Counted from the first letter of the stretch, positions 29,736 to 39,824 are shown. The stretch: DNA of 64,000 bases from Prochlorococcus sp. AG-679-M10 (GCA_003210655.1 QCUQ01000004.1:26287-90286); one strand, 5' to 3'. Numbers and translations: made by a program. The notes: generated by a model not told the origin, from the letters alone.

Positions 29736-30980
29736 TTGGTAAGTACAATTTCCCGTCAGGATCAAAATAATAATGATGATTTAAATCAACCTTCAAAAGA
29801 AGGAAGGTTTGGAAAATATGGTGGTCAATATGTACCTGAAACACTAATGCCAGCTCTTTTTGAACTAGAAGAAGCAGCGTCTGATGCATGGAAAGATAAA
29901 CAATTTGTTAATGAATTAAATCATTTGCTAAAAACTTACGTAGGAAGAGAGACCCCATTGTATGAAGCTAAAAGACTTACTGAATATTACCAAACAAAAA
30001 CCTCTACTAGCAGGATATGGCTCAAAAGAGAAGACCTAAATCATACTGGTGCTCATAAAATCAATAATGCGTTAGGGCAAGCTTTATTAGCGATAAGAAT
30101 GGGTAAACAAAGAATAATTGCAGAAACAGGTGCTGGGCAACATGGAGTTGCTACTGCTACTGTATGTGCGAGATTTGGCTTGAAATGCATTATCTACATG
30201 GGGGCGGAAGATATAAAAAGACAATCATTAAACGTCTTTCGGATGAAACTTTTAGGCGCTGAAGTTAAAGTTGTCACTTCAGGTACTGCAACTCTCAAAG
30301 ATGCAACTAGTGAAGCTATAAGGGATTGGGTATCCAATGTAGAAACAACACATTATATTTTGGGTTCAGTTGCAGGACCACACCCATTTCCAATGATTGT
30401 TAGAGATTTTCATGCAGTTATTGGAGAAGAAGCTAAAAAACAATGTCTTGAATCATTTGGATCATTACCTGACATTTTGCTTGCTTGTGTGGGTGGAGGG
30501 TCAAATGCAATGGGTCTTTTTCATCCTTTCGTAAAAGAAAAATCAGTTCGACTAATTGGAGTTGAAGCGGCCGGAAGCGGAGTCAATACTGAAAAACATG
30601 CCGCGACTATTACTAAAGGATCTGTGGGAATATTACATGGATCAATGAGTCTTCTTTTACAAGATAAGGATGGTCAAGTACAAGAAGCACATTCTATAAG
30701 TGCAGGTCTTGATTATCCTGGGGTAGGTCCTGAACATAGTTATTTAAAAGATATAGGAAGAGCAGAATATGGCTCTGTAACTGATGCAGAAGCTTTAGAC
30801 GCTTTAAAACTAGTGAGTGAACTAGAAGGAATTATCCCTGCACTCGAAACAGCTCATGCCTTTGCATGGTTAGAAAAATTATGTCCTACCTTAGATAAAG
30901 ATACAGAAATAGTAATTAATTGTTCTGGTAGAGGAGATAAGGATGTTAATACAGTCGCATCATCTTTGAATATTGAGTAA
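29736..30980 (+). CDS. trpB: Tryptophan synthase beta subunit
   Basis: Condenses indole and serine to tryptophan. PLP-binding Lys108 lies in [13 protein letters not shown]; the phosphate-binding glycine loop is [13 protein letters not shown]; the chain starts with the conserved [16 protein letters not shown]. Length 414 is normal for TrpB1. The start looks like TTG at 29736. No trpA is adjacent. The stop codon abuts the opposing rhodanese stop with no gap. Confidence 0.97.
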   Translation: MVSTISRQDQNNNDDLNQPSKEGRFGKYGGQYVPETLMPALFELEEAASDAWKDKQFVNELNHLLKTYVGRETPLYEAKRLTEYYQTKTSTSRIWLKREDLNHTGAHKINNALGQALLAIRMGKQRIIAETGAGQHGVATATVCARFGLKCIIYMGAEDIKRQSLNVFRMKLLGAEVKVVTSGTATLKDATSEAIRDWVSNVETTHYILGSVAGPHPFPMIVRDFHAVIGEEAKKQCLESFGSLPDILLACVGGGSNAMGLFHPFVKEKSVRLIGVEAAGSGVNTEKHAATITKGSVGILHGSMSLLLQDKDGQVQEAHSISAGLDYPGVGPEHSYLKDIGRAEYGSVTDAEALDALKLVSELEGIIPALETAHAFAWLEKLCPTLDKDTEIVINCSGRGDKDVNTVASSLNIE

Positions 30981-31331
30981 CTAATATCTAGGAATTGTTT
31001 GATCAATATATTTACTCCATCCATCTATACCTTCTTCAAGATTCCAAATCTCTTTTACGAGTTTGTTATCTAATGACCATTGTCCAAAATTATAACTTCT
31101 GATACCGGCATGACAAAGAACAACAAACTTTTTATATTTTGCATCACTAATTTTGGTTTTTACGTACTGGGGCGAAACTTTACTTATTGGTAAATGTAAA
31201 AATTCCCTAGGGAAACAAGCAATCTCGAGTTCTGAATCCTCTCTAACATCAATAATAATGGGATTTTCATCTTCAGAATTAAACCATTCATTAAGCTCAA
31301 AAGCATTTAAAGTTTTCGGATAATTTCCCAA
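30981..31331 (-). CDS. Single-domain rhodanese
   Basis: A 116-residue rhodanese domain: IIIDVREDSELEIACFP in the first half and the active-site loop VVLCHAGIRS with catalytic Cys, followed by a LEEGIDGWSKYID end. Such proteins move sulfane sulfur or bind oxyanions; the specific substrate cannot be inferred. It is divergent from the next gene and converges directly on trpB with no space. Confidence 0.88.
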   Translation of the reverse strand: MGNYPKTLNAFELNEWFNSEDENPIIIDVREDSELEIACFPREFLHLPISKVSPQYVKTKISDAKYKKFVVLCHAGIRSYNFGQWSLDNKLVKEIWNLEEGIDGWSKYIDQTIPRY

Positions 31332-31422
31332 TTGTTAGAATTGAATATTTGTTATTAACAATTTTATAAGTAAGGTTGCAAGAACATGTTTATTGTTAAA
31401 AATAAAAATAAAATAATGAATA

Positions 31423-32892
31423 ATGAATATTAAATACTTAACTGTAATAACGATATTATTCTTATGTTGTATTTTTGGATTTGAAGAAATTTCTTATAGT
31501 TTAAATAAAGAAAGCCAAGATGATATTTCAGAATTAAAAATCTTGAAGTACTTACCGAAAGATAATAAAACATTCTTCATTTCAAATACTAAAAGTTCAG
31601 AAATCACTAACGCTGTAAGGAAAAGCTTTGAAACAAAGAATAAAGATGAGCTTGTTTTGATAAAGAATAGTATATTGGCTTACTTAGGCATAGATTTAGG
31701 TACGAACAAATTAGAAGATATTTATAATAATGAAATTGTAATAACTACCTATGATAATAAAGAAAAAGATATAGATGATGCCTTAATAATCTTCAAAATT
31801 AAGGAAAACAAAGATATAGATGATATTTTAAATCTTACCAATAAAATTAATGAGCCTGATAAACTAGTAAAAATATTTAGAGAAAATAAATTAAATTATT
31901 TAAAATATATATATCGAACCAATGATAATTATATTATTACTTCCTCTAATAAAACCTTAATACTTGATGCATTACAATCAAATAATATTGATAAAAATAT
32001 CGAAAAAAAATATATCTCTTTTAAAGAAGTATTGAAGAATTTTAAAAATGAACATAATATATTTTTAACTAATAATTTCAAAACAAATGACCTATTAAAT
32101 AACAAAAATTATACTCTAAAAAAAGATGACTATTTAGTAACTTTGTTTAATTTTAAAGATACAGATCTCATATTAAAATCTTACTTAATTAATAATAAAA
32201 AAAGTTCAGATGTAACATCTTATAAAGAAATAGATAAAGTGAATTTTTTAGATACAAAAAATTATCAAATATCAATTTATAATAATTTATTAGATTCTAA
32301 TAAATATCTTGATAATATCAAAATAAATAGTTTTGAAAAAGATTTTATTAAAGAAATAAATGATAAATTAAAACAAAACATACTATTTCTAAGTTCTGAT
32401 AATAATTGGTTATTAATTTACGATAATAATAATTTTTCTATTGAGGGAATAAAATTATTAGAAGATTTCAATAAAAATAGTTTAGAAAATAATAATAATA
32501 CTTATACATTATATTCAAAAGATATACTTAAAAAAGAAGAAAATATTATAAAACAGACTAATTATAAAAAGATTTTTTTAGTTCAAACTGACAATCTAAA
32601 CTTTATTAGTAACACTTTAATAAATGAAGCAGATATAGATTCAATTTCAAATGAATTTTTTAGTTTAAGAGGTGATCTTAATGCTAAATATTTTCTAAAT
32701 AAAAAAATAAATCTTAAGAATCCTTACTCTATTCATACTAAAAATGTCTCTTATTTAGAAAACATTAATTACATCTTTAAAAATGTAATTAATTTATCAA
32801 TTATGGAATTTAAAGCAATAATCAAACAATCTATTCCAGAAACAGCTCCTATTTATTATGCAGAAACTAATTTGAAAATATTTAATAATTAA
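31423..32892 (+). CDS. Exported Asn/Lys-rich protein of unknown function, possibly DUF3352-like
   Basis: A 489-residue protein with a hydrophobic N-terminal segment (about 5-21, ITILFLCCIFGF) that could be a signal peptide or anchor; the pair of cysteines there might form a lipobox-like site, but the spacing is not classical. The rest is unusually rich in Asn, Lys, Asp and Ile, with runs such as ENNNNTYTLYSK. The opening after the signal (LKYLPKDNKTFFISNTK) and the later NYIITSSNKTLILDAL resemble cyanobacterial DUF3352 proteins, though I am not certain. No catalytic motif is seen. It stands alone before gltA. Confidence 0.7.
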   Translation: MNIKYLTVITILFLCCIFGFEEISYSLNKESQDDISELKILKYLPKDNKTFFISNTKSSEITNAVRKSFETKNKDELVLIKNSILAYLGIDLGTNKLEDIYNNEIVITTYDNKEKDIDDALIIFKIKENKDIDDILNLTNKINEPDKLVKIFRENKLNYLKYIYRTNDNYIITSSNKTLILDALQSNNIDKNIEKKYISFKEVLKNFKNEHNIFLTNNFKTNDLLNNKNYTLKKDDYLVTLFNFKDTDLILKSYLINNKKSSDVTSYKEIDKVNFLDTKNYQISIYNNLLDSNKYLDNIKINSFEKDFIKEINDKLKQNILFLSSDNNWLLIYDNNNFSIEGIKLLEDFNKNSLENNNNTYTLYSKDILKKEENIIKQTNYKKIFLVQTDNLNFISNTLINEADIDSISNEFFSLRGDLNAKYFLNKKINLKNPYSIHTKNVSYLENINYIFKNVINLSIMEFKAIIKQSIPETAPIYYAETNLKIFNN

Positions 32893-32971
32893 ATTTGATT
32901 GATATCTTGTGGTTAACTAAAAATTATTTGACTATCTTAGACCTATAAACGATTTATATCACATTAAAATT

Positions 32972-34117
32972 TTGGATACTAATAAACTAATTTTAAAACC
33001 AGGATTAGAGGGTGTTCCAGTAACTAATTCATCAATATGTGATATTGACGGTCAAAAAGGGAAATTATTATATAGAGGCTATTCAATTGAAGAATTAGCA
33101 CAGAAAAGTAGTTTCTTAGAAACTGCTTTTTTATTAATTTGGGGAGAATTACCTTCATCAACAGAACTAAGGGATTTTGAACAAGAAGTACAGATGCATC
33201 GGAGATTAAGCTTCAGAGTAAGAGATATGATGAAATGCTTCCCTGCCACAGGGCATCCCATGGATGCTCTGCAATCCAGTGCCGCCTCTCTTGGTCTTTT
33301 TTACTCAAGAAGAGCAATAGATGATCCAAAATATATTTATAACGCAGTGATAAGGCTAATTGCAAAAATTCCAACAATGATTGCTGCATTTCAACTTATA
33401 AGAAAAGGACAAGATCCCATACAACCTAGGGATGATTTGTCCTACTCATCGAATTTTCTTTACATGTTGACTGAGAAAGAACAAGATCCTATAGCTGCAA
33501 AAGTTTTTGATAGATGCCTAATTCTTCATGCAGAACACAGTTTAAATGCGAGTACATTTAGTGCACGAGTTACAGCTAGCACTCTTACAGACCCATACGC
33601 GGTAATTGCCTCTGCAGTAGGAACATTAGCTGGTCCTCTTCATGGAGGAGCAAATGAAGATGTAATTAAAATGCTAGAAGATATTAAAACTCCTGAAAAA
33701 GCTGCTTCTTTTCTAGAAGATGCGATTCAAAACAAAAGTAAAATAATGGGTTTCGGTCATAGAGAATATAAAGTTAAAGATCCTCGAGCAATTATTCTTC
33801 AGAAATTAGCAGAGGAGCTTTTTATAAGGTTTGGTAAAGATGAAATGTACGAAGTTGCTAAAAAATTAGAGTTAGAAGCTATTCCAAGGCTAGGAGGAAA
33901 AGGTATTTTTCCAAACGTTGATTTCTACTCTGGCCTTGTTTATAGAAAACTTGGTATTCCCCGTGACTTATTTACTCCTATTTTTGCAATATCAAGAGTC
34001 GCAGGTTGGTTAGCTCATTGGAGGGAACAATTAGGAGCAAACAGAATTTTTAGACCATCGCAAATTTATACCGGTTCGGCTCCAAGAGATTGGATTACTT
34101 TAGAAAATCGAAAATAA
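32972..34117 (+). CDS. gltA: Citrate synthase
   Basis: Condenses oxaloacetate and acetyl-CoA. Marks in 381 residues: ATGHPMDALQ, the catalytic-histidine segment LILHAEHSLNASTFSARV, GPLHGGANEDV, and GFGHREYKVKDPRA with its downstream Asp. The start is probably TTG at 32972 (MDTNKLILKPGLEGV). In a cyanobacterium it feeds 2-oxoglutarate synthesis for nitrogen assimilation. It lies 75 bases upstream of ndhA. Confidence 0.96.
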   Translation: MDTNKLILKPGLEGVPVTNSSICDIDGQKGKLLYRGYSIEELAQKSSFLETAFLLIWGELPSSTELRDFEQEVQMHRRLSFRVRDMMKCFPATGHPMDALQSSAASLGLFYSRRAIDDPKYIYNAVIRLIAKIPTMIAAFQLIRKGQDPIQPRDDLSYSSNFLYMLTEKEQDPIAAKVFDRCLILHAEHSLNASTFSARVTASTLTDPYAVIASAVGTLAGPLHGGANEDVIKMLEDIKTPEKAASFLEDAIQNKSKIMGFGHREYKVKDPRAIILQKLAEELFIRFGKDEMYEVAKKLELEAIPRLGGKGIFPNVDFYSGLVYRKLGIPRDLFTPIFAISRVAGWLAHWREQLGANRIFRPSQIYTGSAPRDWITLENRK

Positions 34118-34192
34118 TATTTTCAGCTTTTCATAAAAAACACACATATTGTTTCTGAAGAGTTAATCTAAAGAATAAATAACAACAAAATT

Positions 34193-35311
34193 TTGAACTC
34201 CGGATTAGATCTCGAATATAGTTTTAATGAAATCTTAAAAGGATTAGGCCTCTCAAGTGAGCTTGCTCATATAATTTGGCTACCTTTACCAATGTTATTA
34301 GTTTTAGTATCAGCAGTAGTTGGTGTATTAGTCACAGTTTGGTTAGAAAGAAAAATATCTGCTGCTGCCCAACAAAGAATAGGTCCAGAATATGCTGGAG
34401 CTTTAGGAGTACTTCAACCAATTGCAGACGGTCTGAAATTACTTGTAAAAGAAGATATTATTCCTGCCAAAGCAGATTCAATTCTATTCACTGGTGGACC
34501 TATATTGGTATTGGTACCGGTTATTCTCTCCTGGTTAATTGTTCCCTTTGGTCAAAACTTGCTTATTAGTAATGTTGGTATTGGAATTTTTCTTTGGATA
34601 GCTCTAAGTAGTATTCAACCCATTGGACTTCTTATGAGTGGCTACGCCTCGAATAATAAATATTCACTATTAGGGGGATTAAGAGCAGCTGCTCAATCTA
34701 TTAGCTATGAAATACCTCTGGCTTTGTCTGTACTAGCTATTGTTTTAATGACAAATTCCCTTAGTACTGTTGATATTGTTAATCAACAAAGTGGAGCTGG
34801 AATATTAAGTTGGAATATATGGAGACAACCTGTTGGATTCATAATTTTCTGGATATGTGCTCTTGCTGAATGCGAAAGGCTACCATTCGACTTGCCAGAA
34901 GCTGAAGAAGAATTAGTAGCGGGTTATCAAACTGAATATGCTGGAATGAAATTTGCTTTATTTTATTTAGGCAGTTACATAAACTTAATCCTATCTGCAT
35001 TATTAGTATCTATACTTTATTTAGGAGGGTGGGGATTTCCTATTCCTGTTGAGATAATTTCTAAAGTTCTCAATCTTCCAATTAATGCTCCTGTGATTCA
35101 AGTTTTCACAGCCTCTATAGGAATCATAATGACTGTTCTTAAAGCATATCTATTGGTTTTTATTGCTATATTATTGCGTTGGACAACACCAAGGGTGAGA
35201 ATAGATCAACTACTAGATTTAGGATGGAAATTCCTTCTCCCCATATCTCTTGCTAATCTACTTGTGACAGCAGGACTAAAATTAGCTTTCCCTCAATTTT
35301 TTGGTGGATAA
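34193..35311 (+). CDS. ndhA: NAD(P)H-quinone oxidoreductase subunit 1
   Basis: Membrane subunit of NDH-1 that helps form the quinone-binding cavity at the base of the peripheral arm. The 372 residues show about eight transmembrane helices and conserved loops: [30 protein letters not shown], and the acidic loop [26 protein letters not shown] segment. The start is probably TTG at 34193. It is first of the ndhA-I-G-E group; a strong hairpin lies right at its stop codon. Confidence 0.96.
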   Translation: MNSGLDLEYSFNEILKGLGLSSELAHIIWLPLPMLLVLVSAVVGVLVTVWLERKISAAAQQRIGPEYAGALGVLQPIADGLKLLVKEDIIPAKADSILFTGGPILVLVPVILSWLIVPFGQNLLISNVGIGIFLWIALSSIQPIGLLMSGYASNNKYSLLGGLRAAAQSISYEIPLALSVLAIVLMTNSLSTVDIVNQQSGAGILSWNIWRQPVGFIIFWICALAECERLPFDLPEAEEELVAGYQTEYAGMKFALFYLGSYINLILSALLVSILYLGGWGFPIPVEIISKVLNLPINAPVIQVFTASIGIIMTVLKAYLLVFIAILLRWTTPRVRIDQLLDLGWKFLLPISLANLLVTAGLKLAFPQFFGG

Positions 35312-35338
35312 TGTTTAAGTACATATACTTAAACATTA
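35309..35338 (+). terminator. Perfect 13-base-pair hairpin between ndhA and ndhI
   Basis: TAATGTTTAAGTA (35309-35321) and TACTTAAACATTA (35326-35338) are perfect reverse complements around a four-base loop CATA. The stem begins in the ndhA stop codon itself. It is AT-rich and not followed by a T-run (AATAAATCC instead), so it is not a textbook intrinsic terminator. It could protect the ndhA 3' end, mark an RNA-processing site or attenuate transcription into ndhI. Confidence 0.6.
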
Positions 35339-35380
35339 AATAAATCCACTAGAATAAAATAACAAAGTAAATTCTTTAAA

Positions 35381-36007
35381 ATGAAAGATTTTCTTCAAAA
35401 AGTAAATAGTTATATTAAAGAGGCCTTCAGCGCTGGCAAATATTTATTTGATGGATTTTCTGTAACTTTTGATCATCTCCGAAGAAGACCAGTTACAGTT
35501 CAATACCCTTATGAGAAGTTAATTCCCTCTGAAAGATATAGAGGAAGAATACATTATGAATTTGATAAATGCATAGCCTGTGAAGTATGCGTACGCGTTT
35601 GTCCAATAAATCTACCAGTGGTGGACTGGGTTATGAATAAAGAAACTAAGAAAAAGGAACTTAGAAATTACTCTATAGACTTCGGCGTTTGTATTTTTTG
35701 CGGGAATTGTGTTGAATATTGTCCTACAAATTGCTTATCTATGACTGAAGAATATGAATTAGCTTCATTCGATAGGCATAATTTAAATTTTGACAATATA
35801 GCATTAGGTAGACTTCCTACAAACGTTACTACTGATCCATCTGTAAAACCTCTTAGGGAACTTGCATATTTACCTAAAGGAGTTATGGATCCTCATGAAG
35901 TCCCTCCTTCTGATGTTCGAGTTGGTAAACTACCTGAAGAAGTTTATGATTGGATAAAACCAGGAGTTAATGATAAAAAAAATCCTGCTATCACACCAAA
36001 AAATTAA
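35381..36007 (+). CDS. ndhI: NAD(P)H-quinone oxidoreductase subunit I (two 4Fe-4S clusters)
   Basis: Electron-transfer subunit of NDH-1 at the membrane-arm junction. Two ferredoxin motifs bind the clusters: [12 protein letters not shown] near residue 64 and [15 protein letters not shown] near 104. Length 208 is normal for cyanobacteria, including the C-terminal tail of about 60 residues after the second cluster. It follows the hairpin and precedes ndhG by 13 bases. Confidence 0.97.
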   Translation: MKDFLQKVNSYIKEAFSAGKYLFDGFSVTFDHLRRRPVTVQYPYEKLIPSERYRGRIHYEFDKCIACEVCVRVCPINLPVVDWVMNKETKKKELRNYSIDFGVCIFCGNCVEYCPTNCLSMTEEYELASFDRHNLNFDNIALGRLPTNVTTDPSVKPLRELAYLPKGVMDPHEVPPSDVRVGKLPEEVYDWIKPGVNDKKNPAITPKN

Positions 36008-36020
36008 TTTAAAATAATTC

Positions 36021-36620
36021 ATGTCTATAGCAGTCACAACCCAAATAATTTGTTTTTTAGTATTATCTTTAGTTGTAATAGTTGGAGCTCTAGGAGTTAT
36101 TCTTCTTGAGAGTATTGTTTACTCTGCATTTTTGCTTGGTGGAGTCTTCATGAGTGTTGCAGGCTTATATTTGCTCTTAAACGCTAGTTTTGTTGCAGCA
36201 GCACAAGTATTAGTTTATGTCGGAGCAGTTAATGTTTTGATCATTTTTGCCATAATGTTAGTTAATAAAAAAGAAGATTTGAAGCCTATCGATAACCTTA
36301 AGTCAAGAAGAATTATATCAACATCAATTTGTTTAACTCTTCTTAGTCTCTTAATTAGAGTTGACTTATCTAATGTATGGGGTTTAGCAGATCCTAATAA
36401 GTCTATAGGTGAGGAATCTACAATAAGAATTGGAGAGCACTTATTTAGTGATTATTTACTCCCATTTGAAGTGGCATCCGTACTACTTTTAATGGCTATG
36501 ATTGGAGCTATAGTTTTAGCGAGAAGAGATGTTATGAATGAAGATATTTCAACAGGATTACCAGTTGACCAAGAGTTGATTGAAAAATCAAGTGAACCAT
36601 TGCTAATGAAAAAAAATTAA
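36021..36620 (+). CDS. ndhG: NAD(P)H-quinone oxidoreductase subunit 6
   Basis: Five-helix membrane subunit of NDH-1 in 199 residues. The conserved [22 protein letters not shown] helix 2-3 region with its functional Glu/Tyr surroundings is visible, as is the [12 protein letters not shown] end of helix 5. It ends with a short polar tail. One base separates its stop from ndhE. Confidence 0.95.
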   Translation: MSIAVTTQIICFLVLSLVVIVGALGVILLESIVYSAFLLGGVFMSVAGLYLLLNASFVAAAQVLVYVGAVNVLIIFAIMLVNKKEDLKPIDNLKSRRIISTSICLTLLSLLIRVDLSNVWGLADPNKSIGEESTIRIGEHLFSDYLLPFEVASVLLLMAMIGAIVLARRDVMNEDISTGLPVDQELIEKSSEPLLMKKN

Positions 36621-36621
36621 T

Positions 36622-36942
36622 ATGAATTTAGAGACAATTCCACTACAAGCCTTTTTAATAGTTTCCTCAATATTATTTTGTATAGGTATTTGGGGATTAT
36701 TAAATAGTAGAAATGCAGTAAGAGTTTTGATGAGCATAGAATTAATGTTGAACGCAGTTAATATCAATTTGATGGCATTTTCTTCATATATAGACAATAA
36801 CCTTATTCAGGGGCAGGTTTTTGCAATTTTTGTTATTACAGTTGCCGCAGCAGAAGCAGCTGTAGGTTTAGCTATTTTGTTATCTCTATATAGAAATAGA
36901 GTCACTGTGGATATGGAAAGTTTTAATTTATTAAAGTGGTAA
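36622..36942 (+). CDS. ndhE: NAD(P)H-quinone oxidoreductase subunit 4L
   Basis: Small three-helix NDH-1 membrane subunit of 106 residues. The conserved acidic residue is in [18 protein letters not shown], and the third helix contains [16 protein letters not shown]. It ends 10 bases before the GTG of nadK. The order A-I-G-E is the same as in cyanobacterial and chloroplast genomes. Confidence 0.96.
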   Translation: MNLETIPLQAFLIVSSILFCIGIWGLLNSRNAVRVLMSIELMLNAVNINLMAFSSYIDNNLIQGQVFAIFVITVAAAEAAVGLAILLSLYRNRVTVDMESFNLLKW

Positions 36943-36952
36943 AAAGCTTCTA

Positions 36953-37867
36953 GTGAAACTTTCGTTGGTTCTTATTATATATCGTTCTAACAGTCCTATA
37001 GCTCTAGAAACATCCATATTTTGTGAAAATTCTCTCAAAAATAGAAATATAGAGTCATACAGGATAGAAAGTGATTTTGATAAAAATCAATTTGAAAGCT
37101 ATTTTTCTAATCTTGCTTCATTCCCTGAGTTAGTAATTGTTCTTGGTGGTGATGGAACTGTACTTAAATCTGCTAATGCATTAGTTAATTATGATATTCC
37201 TTTACTTAGTTTTAATATTGGGGGTAATTTAGGATTTTTAACCCAAGACAAAGATTTTTTATTTGACCAATCGTTTATTGAAATTTTAGAAAAAGAAGAG
37301 TTCATAATTGATTTTAGAAATAGACTACATTGCGATGTATATAGTAATAAAAAGCAAACAGAAAGAAAGCTAATAAAAAGTTACGACGCTTTAAATGATT
37401 TTTATTTTAAATCTGTTGAAGAAGATATTTCCCCTACCAATCAAATTCAGATAGAAATAGATAATGAAATAGTAAACGCATATAAAGGTGATGGTTTAAT
37501 TATTTCTTCATCAACTGGTTCCACAGCTTACTCTATGGCAGCAGGGGGGCCAATAGTACACCCCTCAATCAATGCATTTGTTATAAATCCAATATGTCCA
37601 ATGAGTTTAGCCAGCCGCCCAATTATTATTCCTGATACAAGTAAAGTAATCATTAGAGCCGTACAAAATAATAAAAGAGAAATAAAACTATGGAAAGATG
37701 GATCAAAATGTATGACTATAAAAGAAAGTGATTATTGTGAAATTAATAAAGTTGTAAAGCCCTGCAAGATGATTAAATTTGATAAAAGCATTTCCTACTA
37801 CATTACATTAATTAAGAAGCTTGATTGGAAAGGAGATTTATCTTTAAAAAATAATCAAGGTAATTAG
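36953..37867 (+). CDS. nadK: NAD kinase
   Basis: Phosphorylates NAD to NADP. The GGDG motif is in [15 protein letters not shown], and the second substrate-binding region is [22 protein letters not shown]. Length 304 is normal. It starts at GTG 36953, directly after ndhE, and its stop touches the next gene's ATG. Placement after NDH-1 genes links pyridine-nucleotide supply to their user, at least in transcription. Confidence 0.95.
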   Translation: MKLSLVLIIYRSNSPIALETSIFCENSLKNRNIESYRIESDFDKNQFESYFSNLASFPELVIVLGGDGTVLKSANALVNYDIPLLSFNIGGNLGFLTQDKDFLFDQSFIEILEKEEFIIDFRNRLHCDVYSNKKQTERKLIKSYDALNDFYFKSVEEDISPTNQIQIEIDNEIVNAYKGDGLIISSSTGSTAYSMAAGGPIVHPSINAFVINPICPMSLASRPIIIPDTSKVIIRAVQNNKREIKLWKDGSKCMTIKESDYCEINKVVKPCKMIKFDKSISYYITLIKKLDWKGDLSLKNNQGN

Positions 37868-38359
37868 ATGGCATTAGAAATAGAAAGAAGATTTCTTATC
37901 AAGAACGATTACTGGAAAGAATTTGTTACCAATAAAACTTCGATAGAGCAGGGATACCTTTCATACAATTTAGAAGATTGGATCATAAGAATCAGATTTA
38001 ACGGCAAGACCTTTAAAATTGCACTTAAAAAACACATAAAGAATTTTAGTAATTATGAATATGAATTCTCAATTCCAAATAGTGAAGGAGAAAAAATCAT
38101 GACAACTTTGACAAATAAAATTAAAAAAGAAAGATTCTATTTAGAAGTTGATAACAAAAATTGGATTGTAGATTGTTTTAAAGACAAAAACTTTCCACTA
38201 CAAATTGCTGAAATTGAACTTAATTCAGAAAAAGAAGAATTTATTCTCCCGCCTTTTTTATCAAAAGAAATTACAGGTCTCAAAATTTTTACTAATCTTA
38301 GTCTCACAAAACATCCCTTTTCAAAATGGGAAAACAAAGATTTTAAAAAACTCAAATAA
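37868..38359 (+). CDS. CYTH-domain protein (triphosphate tunnel metalloenzyme)
   Basis: A 163-residue CYTH domain. The opening MALEIERRFLIKNDYWKE gives the E-x-E-x-(K/R) metal motif, with Arg in place of the more usual Lys. The following segments (IEQGYLSY, WIIRIRFNGKTFKIALKK, YEFSIP, RFYLEV, WIVDCF, AEIELNSEKEEF) match the alternating charged strands that line the tunnel. Members hydrolyse inorganic triphosphate or other triphosphates, or make cAMP; the substrate here is unknown. It begins immediately after nadK. Confidence 0.86.
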   Translation: MALEIERRFLIKNDYWKEFVTNKTSIEQGYLSYNLEDWIIRIRFNGKTFKIALKKHIKNFSNYEYEFSIPNSEGEKIMTTLTNKIKKERFYLEVDNKNWIVDCFKDKNFPLQIAEIELNSEKEEFILPPFLSKEITGLKIFTNLSLTKHPFSKWENKDFKKLK

Positions 38360-38429
38360 AACTAGTCAAAAAGCCCACCTTTCCTTTATATTTTTTTTAT
38401 ATTTGAATTATGTTTTATTATTTAACGAT

Positions 38430-38615
38430 ATGTATAGTCTTTATGACAAAGATGGGGTATTAAGATTTGTCAACTCTGATAGAGAAGCTTGTCTTGATTA
38501 TGCAAAACTTTTTGAATTAAATTCAGCACATTGTTGTTTAATGAATTTAATAGCCAGTATTGATAACGAAAATAATATTAATCTTGATCTGAATCAGGCA
38601 GAGAACAACAATTAA
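38430..38615 (+). CDS. Small cysteine-containing protein, unknown function
   Basis: The frame can be read from 38205, but that part overlaps the CYTH gene and looks like out-of-frame sequence. The plausible protein starts at ATG 38430 (MYSLYDKDGVLRFVNSDRE) and has 61 residues, three cysteines (one single, one CC pair in SAHCCLMNLI) and an acidic Asn-rich tail. I believe similar short proteins occur in other picocyanobacteria, but I cannot verify that here. Its last 38 bases overlap the opposing small LuxR gene tail to tail. Confidence 0.6.
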   Translation: MYSLYDKDGVLRFVNSDREACLDYAKLFELNSAHCCLMNLIASIDNENNINLDLNQAENNN

Positions 38616-38856
38616 ATCCATCTCTACAAATTTTTCCGTGATCCATTGCCCAATTTAATAGTGCTACTCTATTTTTTGAGCCTGTTTTGGTAAACATATT
38701 ACTCACATGATTATCAACAGTTCTTTTACTAATAGTAAGCTTTACAGCAATTTCTTGATTTGTGAGCCCGTCAGCTACTAAATCTATGATTTCCATCTCT
38801 CTAGATGAGAGACCCATCATATCAATGTCGTTTACACCTTCTTCAACCATTTGCAT
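38578..38856 (-). CDS. Small stand-alone LuxR-type regulator, PedR-like
   Basis: A 92-residue protein that is almost only a helix-turn-helix: LSSREMEIIDLVADGLTNQEIA followed by the recognition helix SKRTVDNHVSNMFTKTGSKNR. There is no receiver domain. The C-terminal tail has three cysteines (ICRDGFNCCSLPDSDQD). Size, layout and C-terminal Cys recall Synechocystis PedR (Ssl0564), whose activity responds to photosynthetic electron flow through thioredoxin; orthology is my inference. It is divergent from metF. Confidence 0.82.
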   Translation of the reverse strand: MQMVEEGVNDIDMMGLSSREMEIIDLVADGLTNQEIAVKLTISKRTVDNHVSNMFTKTGSKNRVALLNWAMDHGKICRDGFNCCSLPDSDQD

Positions 38857-38933
38857 TTAAACAGTTCCTTTTATATATTAATTGAGTTTAGCAGTAACAG
38901 TAAACTTCTTAACCAAGTAGGAAAAAAAAGCAA

Positions 38934-39824
38934 TTGAAATCAAAACTTCAGCAAACTTTAGAAAAAAATTCAAAAGTAATTACAGCAGAATTAATGCCGC
39001 CAAGAGGAGGGGACCCAATAAGATCTCTTAAAATAGCACAACTTCTGAAAAATAAGGTTCATGCTGTTAACATTACAGACGGCAGTAGAGCAATAATGAG
39101 AATGTGCAGTTTAGCAATGTCTAAACTATTACTGGACAATGGGATAGAACCAATAATGCAAATCTCTTGCAGAGATCGTAATAAAATTGCTTTACAATCA
39201 GATATTCTTGGAGCAAATGCCTTAGGTATTAAAAATATTTTATGCATTACAGGAGATTCTGTAAAAGCTGGTGATCAGCAAGAAACAAAAGCCGTTCATG
39301 AATTTGAGGCAGTGCGATTATTAAAACAAATTCAATCATTCAATCAAGGAATTGATCCTACTTTTGAAGAACTTCCAGACAAAAGAACTGAAATTTTTTC
39401 AGGTGCTGCAGTAGATCCAAGTTGTCGAAATCAAAGAAGTTTAAAAAGTAGAACAATTAAAAAAAAAGAGGCTGGAGCAAATTTCTTACAAACTCAAATA
39501 GTTATGGATAGAAAATGTTTAGCAGACTTTTGCAACGAAATCAGCAATCCACTTGAGATACCAGTTATTGCAGGTGTATTTCTTTTGAAATCGTATAAAA
39601 ATGCTCTCTTCATAAATAAATTTGTACCTGGAGCGAATATCCCTGAACATGTTTTAAGTCGTCTCAAAGAAGCAAAAAATCCACTTCAAGAAGGGATATT
39701 AATTGCTTCAGAACAAGCTAAAGATTTTATTAATATTGCAGATGGAATTCATCTTATGGCAGTCAAATCAGAATATCTTATACCAGAGATACTTGAAAAA
39801 GCTGGACTCAATCTGGAATATTAA
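38934..39824 (+). CDS. metF: 5,10-Methylenetetrahydrofolate reductase
   Basis: FAD-dependent enzyme making 5-methyl-THF for methionine synthesis. The 296-residue TIM-barrel pattern is recognisable: VITAELMPPRGGDP at the start, HAVNITDGSRAIMRM, MQISCRDRNKIALQSDILGA and LCITGDSVKAGD. It probably starts at TTG 38934. Its 3' end overlaps the opposing nucleotidyltransferase gene by 17 bases. Confidence 0.92.
   Translation: MKSKLQQTLEKNSKVITAELMPPRGGDPIRSLKIAQLLKNKVHAVNITDGSRAIMRMCSLAMSKLLLDNGIEPIMQISCRDRNKIALQSDILGANALGIKNILCITGDSVKAGDQQETKAVHEFEAVRLLKQIQSFNQGIDPTFEELPDKRTEIFSGAAVDPSCRNQRSLKSRTIKKKEAGANFLQTQIVMDRKCLADFCNEISNPLEIPVIAGVFLLKSYKNALFINKFVPGANIPEHVLSRLKEAKNPLQEGILIASEQAKDFINIADGIHLMAVKSEYLIPEILEKAGLNLEY

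Noticed and set aside
38205..38429. Longer N-terminus for the small Cys protein
   Set aside because: This part lies in the CYTH gene in another frame and looks like shadow sequence; the plausible start is ATG 38430.
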